Source of the DNA: Rhodoferax sp. OV413
GTDB taxonomy: Bacteria; Pseudomonadota; Gammaproteobacteria; Burkholderiales; Burkholderiaceae_C
Assembly: GCF_900104385.1 (NCBI RefSeq)
Contig: NZ_FNJA01000003.1
Coordinates: 552,918 to 616,917, forward strand
Direction of reading: 5' to 3'
DNA length: 64,000 bases
This document shows positions 29,733 to 37,654 of the stretch, piece by piece. Positions within the stretch are counted from its first letter, which is position 1. Every line of letters starts with the position of its first letter. A model generated the notes under the pieces. The model saw only the letters and a program-made list of their open reading frames with translations, was not told where the DNA came from and ran no database searches. The position numbers were made by a program, and so were the translations under genes.

Positions 29733-29756
29733 AGTGCAGCCGCACCGGGCTGCACT
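29733..29756. other. 9-bp hairpin between can and the SnoaL-like gene
   Basis: AGTGCAGCC-GCACCG-GGCTGCACT forms a perfect 9-bp stem with a 6-nt loop. It lies downstream of the SnoaL-like gene and upstream of can, both on the minus strand. No U-tract follows on either strand, so a Rho-independent terminator is not certain. Confidence 0.5.
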
Positions 29757-29797
29757 CGGCCACGGACAGGCGTCCAGCCTGCCCGGATCACCCTCGG

Positions 29798-30265
29798 TTA
29801 CTTCTTCTCGGGCATGGCCGAAGAGTGGTGGTGGGCGATCAGCCACTTGCCGCCGGTGAACTCGTACACATAGGTGTAGCGCGCATGGACCTTGGCGCCG
29901 TCTTTCAGGCTGAAGGTGTAGGTACCCACGTCCTGCGCCACATTGCAGCCGATTTTGACGAAGCGCTTGTCGATCTTGCCCTGGGGCTGCGCCTTCAAGA
30001 ACTTGACGAAGTAATCATTGATCTCGGCCGGCGTGCTGCGCGGCTGGTCGGTCACGGTGGGCAGCAGCACGCCATCTTCCGCATAGTTGGCGGTGACCTT
30101 GGCCGGGTCCAGGGTCTTCAGCGAGTCGTTCCAGCGGTCAAACAGGCTGGTCACTTCCTTCTCGGTGATGGTCTCGCAGCTCTGGGCGCTGGCGTGGGCG
30201 GTGCCGGTAGCCAGCACGGCAAACAGGGCAGCAGCAGGGATCAAACGGGTGGTAACAGACATCAT
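29798..30265 (-). CDS. Secreted SnoaL-like (SgcJ/EcaC family) protein
   Basis: The 155-residue protein begins with a signal peptide (MMSVTTRLIPAAALFAVLATGTAHA, then SAQ), so it is exported. The mature part fits the SnoaL-like cone fold: EKEVTSLFDRWNDSLKTLDPAKVTANYAEDGVLLPTV at the front and a strand-rich C-terminus (ARYTYVYEFTGGKWLIAHHHSS). SgcJ/EcaC-family members often lack a known reaction. The start at 30265 is the first of two consecutive ATGs. A strong promoter and 11-bp-spaced repeats lie upstream, linking it to the neighbouring two-component system. Confidence 0.8.
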   Translation of the reverse strand: MMSVTTRLIPAAALFAVLATGTAHASAQSCETITEKEVTSLFDRWNDSLKTLDPAKVTANYAEDGVLLPTVTDQPRSTPAEINDYFVKFLKAQPQGKIDKRFVKIGCNVAQDVGTYTFSLKDGAKVHARYTYVYEFTGGKWLIAHHHSSAMPEKK

Positions 30266-30314
30266 GGTGTTCACTCTTTCATGGGTTGGCCCGGTGGGGC
30301 AAAACCTGCAGCGG

Positions 30315-30343
30315 CTTATCTGCTGCAGTGAAAGAAGTGTCAA
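30315..30343 (-). promoter_or_regulatory. Promoter of the SnoaL-like gene
   Basis: On the minus strand a perfect TTGACA (30343-30338), a 17-bp spacer and GATAAG (30320-30315, four of six) would start transcription near 30308, giving a leader of about 43 nt. The -10 overlaps a 7-bp inverted repeat CTGCAGC/GCTGCAG (30306-30328). Confidence 0.65.
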
Positions 30344-30374
30344 AGCCGGGCATGAACCCCAGCCGGCCCGTGGC

Positions 30375-30413
30375 GTTAAGCCCGGCTGACGTTTGCATGA
30401 ACGCCAGATGAAC
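30375..30413 (-). promoter_or_regulatory. 11-bp-spaced direct repeats, putative response-regulator site
   Basis: Plus-strand hexamers GTTAAG, CTGACG, ATGAAC and ATGAAC start at 30375, 30386, 30397 and 30408, exactly 11 bp apart (the first two degenerate). A further ATGAAC lies at 30352 beside the -35. The same array with better copies precedes the sensor-kinase gene at 32779. Such spacing suits OmpR/PhoB-type regulators. Confidence 0.55.
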
Positions 30414-30432
30414 AGCCTGCGCTCAGCGCCGC

Positions 30433-31140
30433 TTAGCCCAGCGCTTCCAGCCGGTAGCCCAGGCCGCGCAGCGTATGGATCAGGGGCTGGGCCTGACCGT
30501 CGTCGATCTTGCTGCGCAGGCGGCGGATGTAGACGTCGACCACATTGGTCAACGGGTCTTCGTGCGTGCCCCAAATGACCGACAAAATGCGCTCGCGGCT
30601 GAACAAGCGGCCGGGGGCCGACATCAGCAGCTCCAGCAGGGCCAGCTCGCGTGCGGTCAGGGTCAGGGCCTGGCCGCCACGGCTGGCGCGCATGGCATCG
30701 CGGTCCAGCACCAGGTCGCCCACCTCCAGGCGCGTGGCGTTGGCCGGCGCCAGGTCGCGGGATCGCCGCATCAATGCCTCAATGCGGGCCAGCAGTTCCT
30801 CGAACGCAAACGGCTTGACCAGGTAGTCGTCGGCGCCCAGGCGCAGGCCTGAGACCCGGTCGTCCAGCGTGCCGAGCGCAGTGAGCATCAGGATGGGCAA
30901 GGCCACGCCAGCGGCGCGCAGGGTCTGGCAGACCTCCAGCCCGCCCATGCCGGGCAACATCAGGTCCAGCAGCATGACGGTGGGCGTGCCGTCTTCGCGG
31001 ACCTGCTGGGCCACTTGGCGGGCCAAGGCCAGGCCGTCGATGCCGTTGCGCGCCACCTGGGTGCGGTAACCCTCGGCACGCAGGCCGCGGTCCAGAAAGT
31101 CGGCCACGCGGGCGTCGTCTTCCACAATCAGAATATGCAT
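30433..31140 (-). CDS. OmpR-family response regulator
   Basis: The 235-residue regulator has a receiver domain (1-125), with acidic pocket in LIVEDD, phospho-acceptor aspartate in MLLDLMLPGMGG and lysine in DYLVKPFAFEEL. A winged-helix output domain follows (TLTARELALLELLMSAPGRLFSRERIL...VDVYIRRLRSKID). It is the second gene of a sensor-regulator operon, four bases after the kinase stop. Its likely DNA sites are the 11-bp-spaced ATGAAC-type repeats before the kinase and before the SnoaL-like gene. Signal unknown. Confidence 0.95.
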   Translation of the reverse strand: MHILIVEDDARVADFLDRGLRAEGYRTQVARNGIDGLALARQVAQQVREDGTPTVMLLDLMLPGMGGLEVCQTLRAAGVALPILMLTALGTLDDRVSGLRLGADDYLVKPFAFEELLARIEALMRRSRDLAPANATRLEVGDLVLDRDAMRASRGGQALTLTARELALLELLMSAPGRLFSRERILSVIWGTHEDPLTNVVDVYIRRLRSKIDDGQAQPLIHTLRGLGYRLEALG

Positions 31141-31144
31141 GGTG

Positions 31145-32755
31145 TCAGCTCGGTTCTGTCAGCAAGGGCAGGCGCAGGATGGCGGTGGTACCACGCTCCG
31201 GCGCACTGTCGATCTCAATACGGCCGCCATGGGCGCGGGCCAGGGTAGCCGCAATCGGCAGGCCCAGGCCGCTGCCATCGGCACGGTGCAAACGGGCCCG
31301 CTCGCTGCGGAAGTTGCGCTCGAATACCCGGCCCAAATCTTCCGCCGCAATGCCAATGCCCTGGTCGATGGCGCGCATCTCCCACTGCGCCACGCCGCTG
31401 GCATCGACCACCTGCTGGGCCTGTACCTGCACCACGCCGCCCGCATGCGAATAGCGCACCGCGTTGTGCAGCAGCAGGGTGAACAGCTGGCGCAGGCGCT
31501 GCGCATCACCCAGCAGCCGCCAGCCCGGGGGCGGGTACGGCGCGGTGTATTCCACCTGCACGCGGTGCTCGCGGCCCAGGGTGCGGGCCTGCTCCACGGC
31601 TTCCTGCAAAGGCTCGGCCACATCCAGCGGCGTGCGCAACAACGCCAGTGTGTCGATGTCGCTGCGCGCCATGGTCAGCAGGTCGTCGATCACGCCGCCC
31701 AGCTGCTGGGCGGCGCCGACGATGCGCTGCATTGCGCCCTGGTAATAGGCCGCGGGCTTGTCCTGGCCGCGCAAGGCGATGTCGGCCTCACCGCGGATCG
31801 CGGTGGTGGGCGTGCGCAGCTCGTGGCTGACATCGGCAAACAGCTGGCGGCGCCGGGCTTCGAGCTGCTGCAAGGTCTGCAGTGCGTCCTGCAGCTCGGC
31901 GGTGCGGGCTTGTACCAGGTCTTCCAGTCGATGGCGGGCCTCCACTTCGCGGTCACGGTGGTGGGAGATCTCGGCCGCCATGGCGTTGACCCGCTGGGCG
32001 AAGCGCGAAAACTCGTCATGCCGGTGCGCCGGAATCCGGTGCTGCAGCTCGCCGCGCTGCAGGGCTTCGACGCCGGTGCTCAGCTCTTCCAGCGGCTGGC
32101 GCAACGCGCGGGCGAAGTACAGCGCCAGCAGCGCGGCCGCCAGCGCCAGCGAGGTGGCCGCGCCCAGGGCCAAGGTGCGCACCAGGGCCAGAGAGCTATC
32201 GGCAGCCGCCCGGTCGCGGGCCACGGCCGCCCTTTCGCGCGCGATGTTGCGGTCCAGCAGCGAGCGCAGATCCCGGCCCTGGGATACGTCGAATACCCGG
32301 GTGATTTCCGACCACAGCGCTACCGAGCTGTCGTTGGGTGGCTGGGGTTGCACGCTGGCCATGGCGATGCGCAATTCGTCCAGGCTCTGGTGCAGCACCC
32401 GCAGGTCTTCCTGGCGCTGGCGGTGCTCGGCTTGCAGCGCGCCGCGGTCGCCATCCAGCTCGGCCGCCTGCAAGGCCATGGCGTCCAGCCGCTCCAGCGT
32501 GGCCGCCATCTCGCTTTGCAGCTGCTCGCGCAGTTGCGGCGCCACCGGCGCGCCCAGCAAGGACTGCGACAGCCAGGCGCGCAGCCGCTGCTTGGTGCCA
32601 TAGAGGTCGAGAAAACCGGCCAGCACATCGCTGGCGACGCGGCCGCGGTAGACCTTGTCGCTGGCCGCCTGCAAGGCCCACAAGGACACGCCGCCCTGCA
32701 GCAGTGCGGCGAAAGCCAGGGTTCCCAGGGCGACGGTGAGGCGTTTGCGAAACAT
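31145..32755 (-). CDS. Membrane sensor histidine kinase
   Basis: The 536-residue kinase has a first membrane helix at about 5-27, a periplasmic sensor region of about 160 residues rich in helices, and a second helix near 195-215 (ALGAATSLALAAALLALYFA). HAMP, a coiled segment, HisKA with FADVSHELRTPTTAIRGE (phospho-histidine) and an HATPase domain with LLLHNAVRYS, AIDQGIGI and GSGLGLPIA follow. It is the first gene of the operon with the response regulator. A GATAAT -10 six bases before the ATG suggests an almost leaderless mRNA. Confidence 0.94.
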   Translation of the reverse strand: MFRKRLTVALGTLAFAALLQGGVSLWALQAASDKVYRGRVASDVLAGFLDLYGTKQRLRAWLSQSLLGAPVAPQLREQLQSEMAATLERLDAMALQAAELDGDRGALQAEHRQRQEDLRVLHQSLDELRIAMASVQPQPPNDSSVALWSEITRVFDVSQGRDLRSLLDRNIARERAAVARDRAAADSSLALVRTLALGAATSLALAAALLALYFARALRQPLEELSTGVEALQRGELQHRIPAHRHDEFSRFAQRVNAMAAEISHHRDREVEARHRLEDLVQARTAELQDALQTLQQLEARRRQLFADVSHELRTPTTAIRGEADIALRGQDKPAAYYQGAMQRIVGAAQQLGGVIDDLLTMARSDIDTLALLRTPLDVAEPLQEAVEQARTLGREHRVQVEYTAPYPPPGWRLLGDAQRLRQLFTLLLHNAVRYSHAGGVVQVQAQQVVDASGVAQWEMRAIDQGIGIAAEDLGRVFERNFRSERARLHRADGSGLGLPIAATLARAHGGRIEIDSAPERGTTAILRLPLLTEPS

Positions 32756-32760
32756 GCGGC

Positions 32761-32817
32761 ATTATCGTTTCCGGCCCCATGAACGGCAGATGACAGCCGG
32801 GTGAACCGCGGATGAAG
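32761..32817 (-). promoter_or_regulatory. Kinase-operon promoter with four 11-bp-spaced repeats
   Basis: Plus-strand hexamers ATGAAC, ATGACA, GTGAAC and ATGAAG begin at 32779, 32790, 32801 and 32812, an exact 11-bp period. On the minus strand a GATAAT -10 (32766-32761) follows 12 bp after the last repeat, and no -35 hexamer is present: the layout of a PhoB-type activated promoter. The predicted start is at or next to the ATG at 32755. Confidence 0.7.
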
Positions 32818-32840
32818 CGCCGCCGGCCCCCAGGCCGTCA

Positions 32841-32902
32841 TTTATAAAAAATCGGCCTGCAGCGCATATTCCACCTGCGCGAGCAGCTACACATTCAATA
32901 GC
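32841..32902 (+). repeat. Family-A hairpin repeat, copy A5
   Basis: TTTATAAAAAATCGGCCTGC then AGCGCATATTCCACCTGCGC and GAGCAGCTACACATTCAATAGC. The core is nearly identical to A1 at 10760, including the TTTATAAAAAATCGGC lead. It lies between the kinase operon and the 3' end of ivd. Confidence 0.88.
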
Positions 32903-32907
32903 ACATA

Positions 32908-34086
32908 CTAGCGCGTCTCGGCAAACAGCTCGCGGCCGATCAGCATGCGGCGGATCTCGCTGGTGCCGGCGCCGATCTCGTACAGCTTGGCGTCGCGCCA
33001 CAACCGGCCCAGCGGGTAGTCGAGGGTGTAGCCGTTGCCGCCAAAGATCTGCACGCCCTCGCCGGCCATCCAGGTGGCTTTTTCGGCGCACCACAGAATC
33101 ACCGAAGCGCAGTCCTTGCGCACCTGGCGCACGTGGTCAGGGCCGAGCGCGTCCAGGTTCTTGCCCACGGTGTAGGCAAAAGCGCGGGCCGCCTGCAAGG
33201 TGGTGTACATATCGGCCAGCTTGGCCTGGATCAGCTGAAACTCACCGATGCTCTGGCCGAACTGCTGGCGCTCGTGCACGTAGGGCAGCACGTTGTCCAT
33301 CACCGCCTGCATGATGCCGATGGGGCCGGCGGACAGCACGGCGCGCTCGTAGTCCAGCCCGCTCATCAGCACCTTGGCGCCCTGGTTCAGGCCGCCGAGA
33401 ATGTGGCGGGCCGGCACGGCCACGTTGTCGAACACCAGCTCGCCGGTATGGCTGCCGCGCATGCCCAGCTTGTTGAGCTTCTGCGCGACCGAGAAGCCGG
33501 GCATGGATTTCTCGACCAGGAAGGCTGTGACGCCGCGTGCGCCCAGCTCGGGCGCGGTCTTGGCGTAGACCACCAGCACGTCGGCATCGGGGCCGTTGGT
33601 GATCCACATCTTGCTGCCGTTCAGCAGGTAGTGGTCGCCCTTATCTTCGGCCTTCAGCTTCATCGACAGCACGTCGCTGCCAGCGCCGGTCTCGCTCATG
33701 GCCAGCGCGCCCACGTGCTCGCCACTGATCAGTTTCGGCAGGTATTTATCGCGCTGGGCATCGCTGCCGTTGCGCTTGATCTGGTTCACGCAGAGGTTGC
33801 TGTGCGCGCCGTAGCTCAGGCCGACCGAGGCGCTGGCGCGACTGATTTCCTCCATCGCCACCATGTGCGCTAGGTAGCCCATGTTGGCGCCGCCAAAGGC
33901 CTCGGGCGCGGTGATGCCCAGCACGCCCAGATCCCCCATCTTGCGCCACAGGTCCATGGGGAACTGGTCTGTCGCATCGATGTCGGCCGCGCGCGGCGCG
34001 ATCTCGGCTTGGGCGAAAGTGCGCACCGCATCGCGCAGCGCGTCGATGTCGGCACCGAGTTGAAAGTCGAGTCCGGGCAATTGCAT
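32908..34086 (-). CDS. ivd: Isovaleryl-CoA dehydrogenase
   Basis: The 392-residue acyl-CoA dehydrogenase oxidises isovaleryl-CoA to 3-methylcrotonyl-CoA in leucine breakdown, passing electrons to ETF. The FAD site motifs [16 protein letters not shown] and [17 protein letters not shown] are present. The glutamate in [19 protein letters not shown] occupies the unusual helix position of the IVD catalytic base, which separates it from other acyl-CoA dehydrogenases. AGGAG precedes the ATG. A LiuR-type operator lies 50 bp upstream, and the probable regulator gene is 0.6 kb away. No other leucine-pathway gene is in the window. Confidence 0.93.
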   Translation of the reverse strand: MQLPGLDFQLGADIDALRDAVRTFAQAEIAPRAADIDATDQFPMDLWRKMGDLGVLGITAPEAFGGANMGYLAHMVAMEEISRASASVGLSYGAHSNLCVNQIKRNGSDAQRDKYLPKLISGEHVGALAMSETGAGSDVLSMKLKAEDKGDHYLLNGSKMWITNGPDADVLVVYAKTAPELGARGVTAFLVEKSMPGFSVAQKLNKLGMRGSHTGELVFDNVAVPARHILGGLNQGAKVLMSGLDYERAVLSAGPIGIMQAVMDNVLPYVHERQQFGQSIGEFQLIQAKLADMYTTLQAARAFAYTVGKNLDALGPDHVRQVRKDCASVILWCAEKATWMAGEGVQIFGGNGYTLDYPLGRLWRDAKLYEIGAGTSEIRRMLIGRELFAETR

Positions 34087-34134
34087 GGCTTGTCTCCTGC
34101 TGGTTATCGGCCGATCGTGTCGGCCGTTTTTAAG

Positions 34135-34156
34135 TTGACGTTTACGTCAACGTAAA
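34135..34156. promoter_or_regulatory. LiuR-type operator between ivd and the cupin gene
   Basis: Overlapping dyads TTGACGTTTACGTCAA (34135-34150) and TTTACGTCAACGTAAA (34141-34156) share their core with the 20-bp palindrome before the MerR regulator gene at 35111. On the plus strand TTGACG and TATAGC are 17 bp apart across the site (34135-34163), a promoter candidate for the cupin gene. Confidence 0.75.
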
Positions 34157-34269
34157 GTATAGCCATGCTGGCCGCATTTGGGGAATCTGTACACAAAACC
34201 GCCCGCTGGGCAGAGAATGCCCAGGCGGAAATTTCCGCAGAACACACCCACTATTTGCAGGAGACAGAG

Positions 34270-34671
34270 ATGCATGCATTCCCCCACGCCGCCGCGCGTA
34301 CGCTTTTACTGTTGGGGCTGGCCTGCGCCGGCGCCGCCATGGCCCAGAACAGCGGCTTGCAGCGCACCCTGGTGGGCCGGGCCGATGTGTCGGTGCCCGG
34401 GCGCGAGGCCGTGGTGGCACGGGTCGAAGTGGCTCCGGGCGCCAAAGCCGGCCGCCACACCCATCCGGGCGACGAAATCAGCTACGTACTGGAGGGCGAA
34501 GCCACGCTGCTGGTCGACGGCCAGCCGCCGCGCATCGTCAAGGCCGGCGAATCGTTTGTGGTGCCTGCCGGCGTGGTGCACGATGCGCACAACGACGGCA
34601 GCGTGCCGATCAAGCTGGTCGGGGTGTATGTGGTGGAAAAAGGCCAGCCGCTGGCCAAGCCCGCGCCTTAA
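34270..34671 (+). CDS. Secreted cupin-domain protein
   Basis: The 133-residue protein has an N-terminal signal peptide (HAAARTLLLLGLACAGAAMA) and a single cupin barrel. Metal ligands are seen in GRHTHPGDEISYVLEG (His-x-His, Glu) and the C-terminal motif PAGVVHDAHNDG (His). It is likely to be a periplasmic small-molecule-binding or dioxygenase-like cupin of unknown substrate. AGGAG lies before the ATG at 34270. It is divergent from ivd across a LiuR-type operator, so it may share that regulator. Its stop overlaps the convergent merR-type gene by four bases. Confidence 0.82.
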   Translation: MHAFPHAAARTLLLLGLACAGAAMAQNSGLQRTLVGRADVSVPGREAVVARVEVAPGAKAGRHTHPGDEISYVLEGEATLLVDGQPPRIVKAGESFVVPAGVVHDAHNDGSVPIKLVGVYVVEKGQPLAKPAP

Positions 34672-35099
34672 ACCAGCGGTTTGGCCGCCGGCTTGGCGGC
34701 CTTGGTGGTTTTAGCGCTTTTGCCCAGCAAGGCCCGCGCCTCTTTCTCGTGGGCTTTGACTTCGTCGATATTCGCCAGCAGCTCGGCCAGCTGCGCCTCC
34801 AGCTGCTCGCGGTGGGCGGCCAGCACCAGCAGGAACTTCTGCAGCTGCGGTGCGGTATCGCGCGGGCTGTCGTACATGTCGATGACGTCCTTGGCCTCGG
34901 TCAGGCTCAGGCCCAGCCGCTTGGCGCGCAAGGTGAGCTTGAGCCGGGCTCGGTCGCGCGCGCTGTAGACGCGGGTGCGGCCGCCCGGGCCGGTGCGCTC
35001 GGGCTGCAGCAAGCCCATGTCTTCGTAGAAGCGCATGGCGCGGGTGGTCAGATCGAACTCTTGGGCCAGGTCGCTGATGCTGTAGGTGCTGATCGCCAT
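34668..35099 (-). CDS. MerR-family regulator, LiuR-like
   Basis: The 143-residue protein has a MerR N-terminal helix-turn-helix and wing (YSISDLAQEFDLTTRAMRFYEDMGLLQPERT) and a long C-terminal dimer helix. LiuR regulators of leucine/isovalerate genes in proteobacteria have this size and bind TTGACGTxxACGTCAA-like palindromes. Such sites occur at its own promoter (35111-35130) and beside ivd. The C-terminal tail is lysine- and alanine-rich (GKSAKTTKAAKPAAKPLV). The start at 35099 follows directly from the operator region. Confidence 0.87.
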   Translation of the reverse strand: MAISTYSISDLAQEFDLTTRAMRFYEDMGLLQPERTGPGGRTRVYSARDRARLKLTLRAKRLGLSLTEAKDVIDMYDSPRDTAPQLQKFLLVLAAHREQLEAQLAELLANIDEVKAHEKEARALLGKSAKTTKAAKPAAKPLV

Positions 35100-35110
35100 G
35101 GTGTCTAAAA

Positions 35111-35130
35111 TGACGTTTACGTAAACGTCA
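35111..35130. promoter_or_regulatory. Perfect 20-bp palindrome, LiuR autoregulatory operator
   Basis: TGACGTTTACGTAAACGTCA is a perfect inverted repeat centred between the divergent merR-type gene (start 35099) and MBL hydrolase gene (start 35142). The -35-like hexamers for both directions fall at its edges. A related operator lies at 34135 before ivd. Confidence 0.8.
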
Positions 35131-35141
35131 ACTATACCGCC

Positions 35142-36329
35142 ATGAACCTGCTGGAACAACAACTGCACTACCCCTTGGGCGACGCCCTGCCCGCGCAAGG
35201 CCAGACCCTGGCCGTGGCACCGGGCGTGCGCTGGATCCGCATGGCGCTGCCGTTTGCGCTGGACCACATCAACCTATGGCTGCTGCGCGACGAGATCGAC
35301 GGACGCGCCGGTTGGAGCGTGGTCGACTGCTGCATCAGCCGCGACGAATCGCGTGCCCAGTGGGAAGAGATTTTTGCCACCCAGCTAGAAGGCCTGCCTA
35401 TCCTGCGGGTCATCGTGACCCACATGCACCCCGACCACATCGGCTTGGCCTATTGGCTGTGCGAGCGCTGGAACGCACCGCTGTGGATCAGCGCCACCGA
35501 CTACTTCACTGCCTACCACCATAGCCAGCACACCAGCGGCAACGGCGGCGCCGGGGCAGCGGCGTTCTTCCAGAAGCACGGCCTGACCGACCCGGAAGCC
35601 ATGGCCAAGATCAGCGCCCGCACCAGCTACTACGCGGCCATGGTGCCAGCCCTACCGCCGAGTTTTGTGCGCATGCAAGACGGCCAGACCCTGCGCATCG
35701 GCGGCCGCGACTGGCAGTGCATCAGCGGCTACGGCCACGCGCCCGAGCACATCGCCTTGTACTGCGCGGATGTGCAGCAGGGGGTGGCGCGCAATGCCGT
35801 CAGCGCCCAGACGGACACGCAGGGCATCCTGCACAAGGCTTTCCCCATTCTGATCGGCGGCGACATGATGCTGCCGCGCATTTCCACCAACGTCAGCGTG
35901 TTCGACATGGAGCCGGAATCCAACCCGCTGCAGCAGTTCCTGGACTCGATCGACAAGTTTGCCGCACTGGACACCGACACCCTGACCCTGCCGGCCCACG
36001 GCAAGCCCTTCCAGGGCCTGCACACGCGCATCCAGCAGCTGCACGACCACCACCGCGACCACCTGGGCCGGGTGATGGCGTTCGCGCGCGACAAGCAAAG
36101 CTGTAGCGCAGCCGACATCCTGCCTGTGCTGTTCAAACGCCAGCTGGACCTGCACCAGACCACCTTCGCCATGGGCGAAGCCATAGCGCATCTGCACAAG
36201 CTGTGGGTGGATGGATATCTGCAGCGCCAGCGTAGCGCCGACGGCGTGTACCGCTTCAGCCCCACACCGTTGGCCTATCCGCACGGCCTAGTGCCGGGCG
36301 AGAGCGAAGAGCTTCCCGTCAGCGCTTAA
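35142..36329 (+). CDS. MBL-fold metallohydrolase
   Basis: The 395-residue protein has the binuclear zinc motif THMHPDHIGLAYW (HxHxDH) near residue 92, a further histidine in GYGHAPEHIALY and an aspartate in LIGGDMMLP. A C-terminal winged-helix-like region follows, as in lactonase- or LACTB2-type members. The substrate is unknown; the shared operator with the LiuR-like regulator suggests a role in acyl-CoA or leucine metabolism, which is inference. A TATACC -10 candidate ends four bases before the ATG, so the mRNA may have little or no leader. A family-B repeat follows. Confidence 0.86.
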   Translation: MNLLEQQLHYPLGDALPAQGQTLAVAPGVRWIRMALPFALDHINLWLLRDEIDGRAGWSVVDCCISRDESRAQWEEIFATQLEGLPILRVIVTHMHPDHIGLAYWLCERWNAPLWISATDYFTAYHHSQHTSGNGGAGAAAFFQKHGLTDPEAMAKISARTSYYAAMVPALPPSFVRMQDGQTLRIGGRDWQCISGYGHAPEHIALYCADVQQGVARNAVSAQTDTQGILHKAFPILIGGDMMLPRISTNVSVFDMEPESNPLQQFLDSIDKFAALDTDTLTLPAHGKPFQGLHTRIQQLHDHHRDHLGRVMAFARDKQSCSAADILPVLFKRQLDLHQTTFAMGEAIAHLHKLWVDGYLQRQRSADGVYRFSPTPLAYPHGLVPGESEELPVSA

Positions 36330-36337
36330 ACGCCAAC

Positions 36338-36444
36338 CAGCGGCGCAATACCAGAAACACCGTGGAACCGGCTCAGCCGGGCCACCGGTGTTGCCCCCTG
36401 CAAGGGGGTGGGAGGCCACGCGCAGCGGGCAAGCCTGGGGGTGT
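36338..36444 (-). repeat. Family-B intergenic repeat, copy 2
   Basis: On the minus strand it starts ACACCCCCAGGCTTGCC directly after the YgjP-like gene's stop and runs through CCCCTTGCAGGGGGC and GGCCCGGCTGAGCCGGTTCC to CACGGTGTTTCTGG. It is homologous to 8963-9057 over almost its full length, and both copies have the same orientation relative to the gene they follow. Confidence 0.82.
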
Positions 36445-37383
36445 TCAACAATCCTCCCACTTAGGGACGGTCAAGCTGCGCAGCTCTGCGCGCAGTGCCG
36501 GGTAGCCGGGCAGTATCGAGCCCACCGTGTCCCAGAAACGCGCGCTGTGGTCCATGTGGCGCAGGTGGCTGAGCTCGTGCACCACCACGTAGTCGATCAC
36601 CTCCATGCGGTGGTGCAGCAGGCGCCAGTTCAGCCGGATCGCACCTGTCACATTGGCGCTGCCCCAGCGGGTTGCCGCACTCGACAAAGCCAAGCGGGTC
36701 CATTGCACATCCAGCTGCGGGGCGAAGTGGTTAAGCCGTTCGGCAAACAGCACGCGGGCCTGGGCCAGCAGCCATTTGTGCGCGGCTGCGCGAATCTTGT
36801 CGGGCGGCGCATCCAGCGGCAGGCCCAGCTGCAGCACCGCGCCGTTCAACAGCGCACCACGTTGCGTAGGCACCAGGTCGATGACCAGCGGCTGCGCCAG
36901 GTACGGCAGCGTGCCGCCATTCACCCAGCTGATGCGCGTAGCCTGCTGCTGGGCCTGGCGCTCCTGCGCCTCACCCAGCTTCTGCACGATCCAGCCACCC
37001 TTGTCGCGCACGGCGGCATCCACCCCGGCCAGCGGCAGCCAACGCGGCGCACTCACCACCAGGCCTTGGGCACCGACGACGAAGCCGATGCTGCGGCGCT
37101 TGGCCCGCTTGAACGCATAGGCCACCAGCACATTGCCCAGCTGGGCCTGGCGGGTGGCAAGCGGGTGCGCGAAATGCGGCGACGCCAGCACCTGGCCCGT
37201 GGCGGCGCTGTCCAACTGCATGGCGTCGGCGGCCAACTCAGGCGCAGCCAAGGCCGCGTGGGTCGGCGCCTTGGCCTTTTTCTTCTTGCTATTCATAGGG
37301 GAAACAGGGAGCGGAATCGGGGACTGCGCTGGCTGCTGCGCAGGGCCAAATAGATCGAGGGTGAATTGCAGTAAGTTGCGCAT
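36445..37383 (-). CDS. YgjP-like zinc metallopeptidase (M48/SprT-type)
   Basis: The 312-residue protein has the zinc motif VVVHELSHLRHMDHS (HExxH with a third histidine nearby) close to the C-terminus, and FARRLGSSAATRWGSAN-like residues before it, as in the YgjP/DUF45 metal-dependent hydrolase family. Its N-terminal 100 residues are low-complexity, basic and alanine-rich (NSKKKKAKAPTHAALAAPEL). The start at 37383 begins LLQFTLDLFG; an in-frame ATG at 37296 is possible. The gene is flanked downstream by the family-B repeat. Function beyond a cytoplasmic peptidase is unknown. Confidence 0.85.
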   Translation of the reverse strand: MRNLLQFTLDLFGPAQQPAQSPIPLPVSPMNSKKKKAKAPTHAALAAPELAADAMQLDSAATGQVLASPHFAHPLATRQAQLGNVLVAYAFKRAKRRSIGFVVGAQGLVVSAPRWLPLAGVDAAVRDKGGWIVQKLGEAQERQAQQQATRISWVNGGTLPYLAQPLVIDLVPTQRGALLNGAVLQLGLPLDAPPDKIRAAAHKWLLAQARVLFAERLNHFAPQLDVQWTRLALSSAATRWGSANVTGAIRLNWRLLHHRMEVIDYVVVHELSHLRHMDHSARFWDTVGSILPGYPALRAELRSLTVPKWEDC

Positions 37384-37654
37384 AAGTGGAAAGTTTAGCG
37401 TGGTGCTCCCGACCCGCTACTTCGGCCTATGTCCGGCAGACGTGACTTAACGCACCCATCGCCCGAAAAAGCTCCTCAACAAGGAGGATGTTTGCAATCT
37501 CCCGCCCCGCTCTGCGGCTTGACGCTGCGGCGCCCAGCCCTTACAAAAATACCAGGCAACAGGTGGAGGGAATCTGCCCCTCTGCACCTGGTTTACATGC
37601 TTGCCGGCCATCCTCTTCTTCGGCTTTTTTTCTTCATCCACACAAGGAACCACC

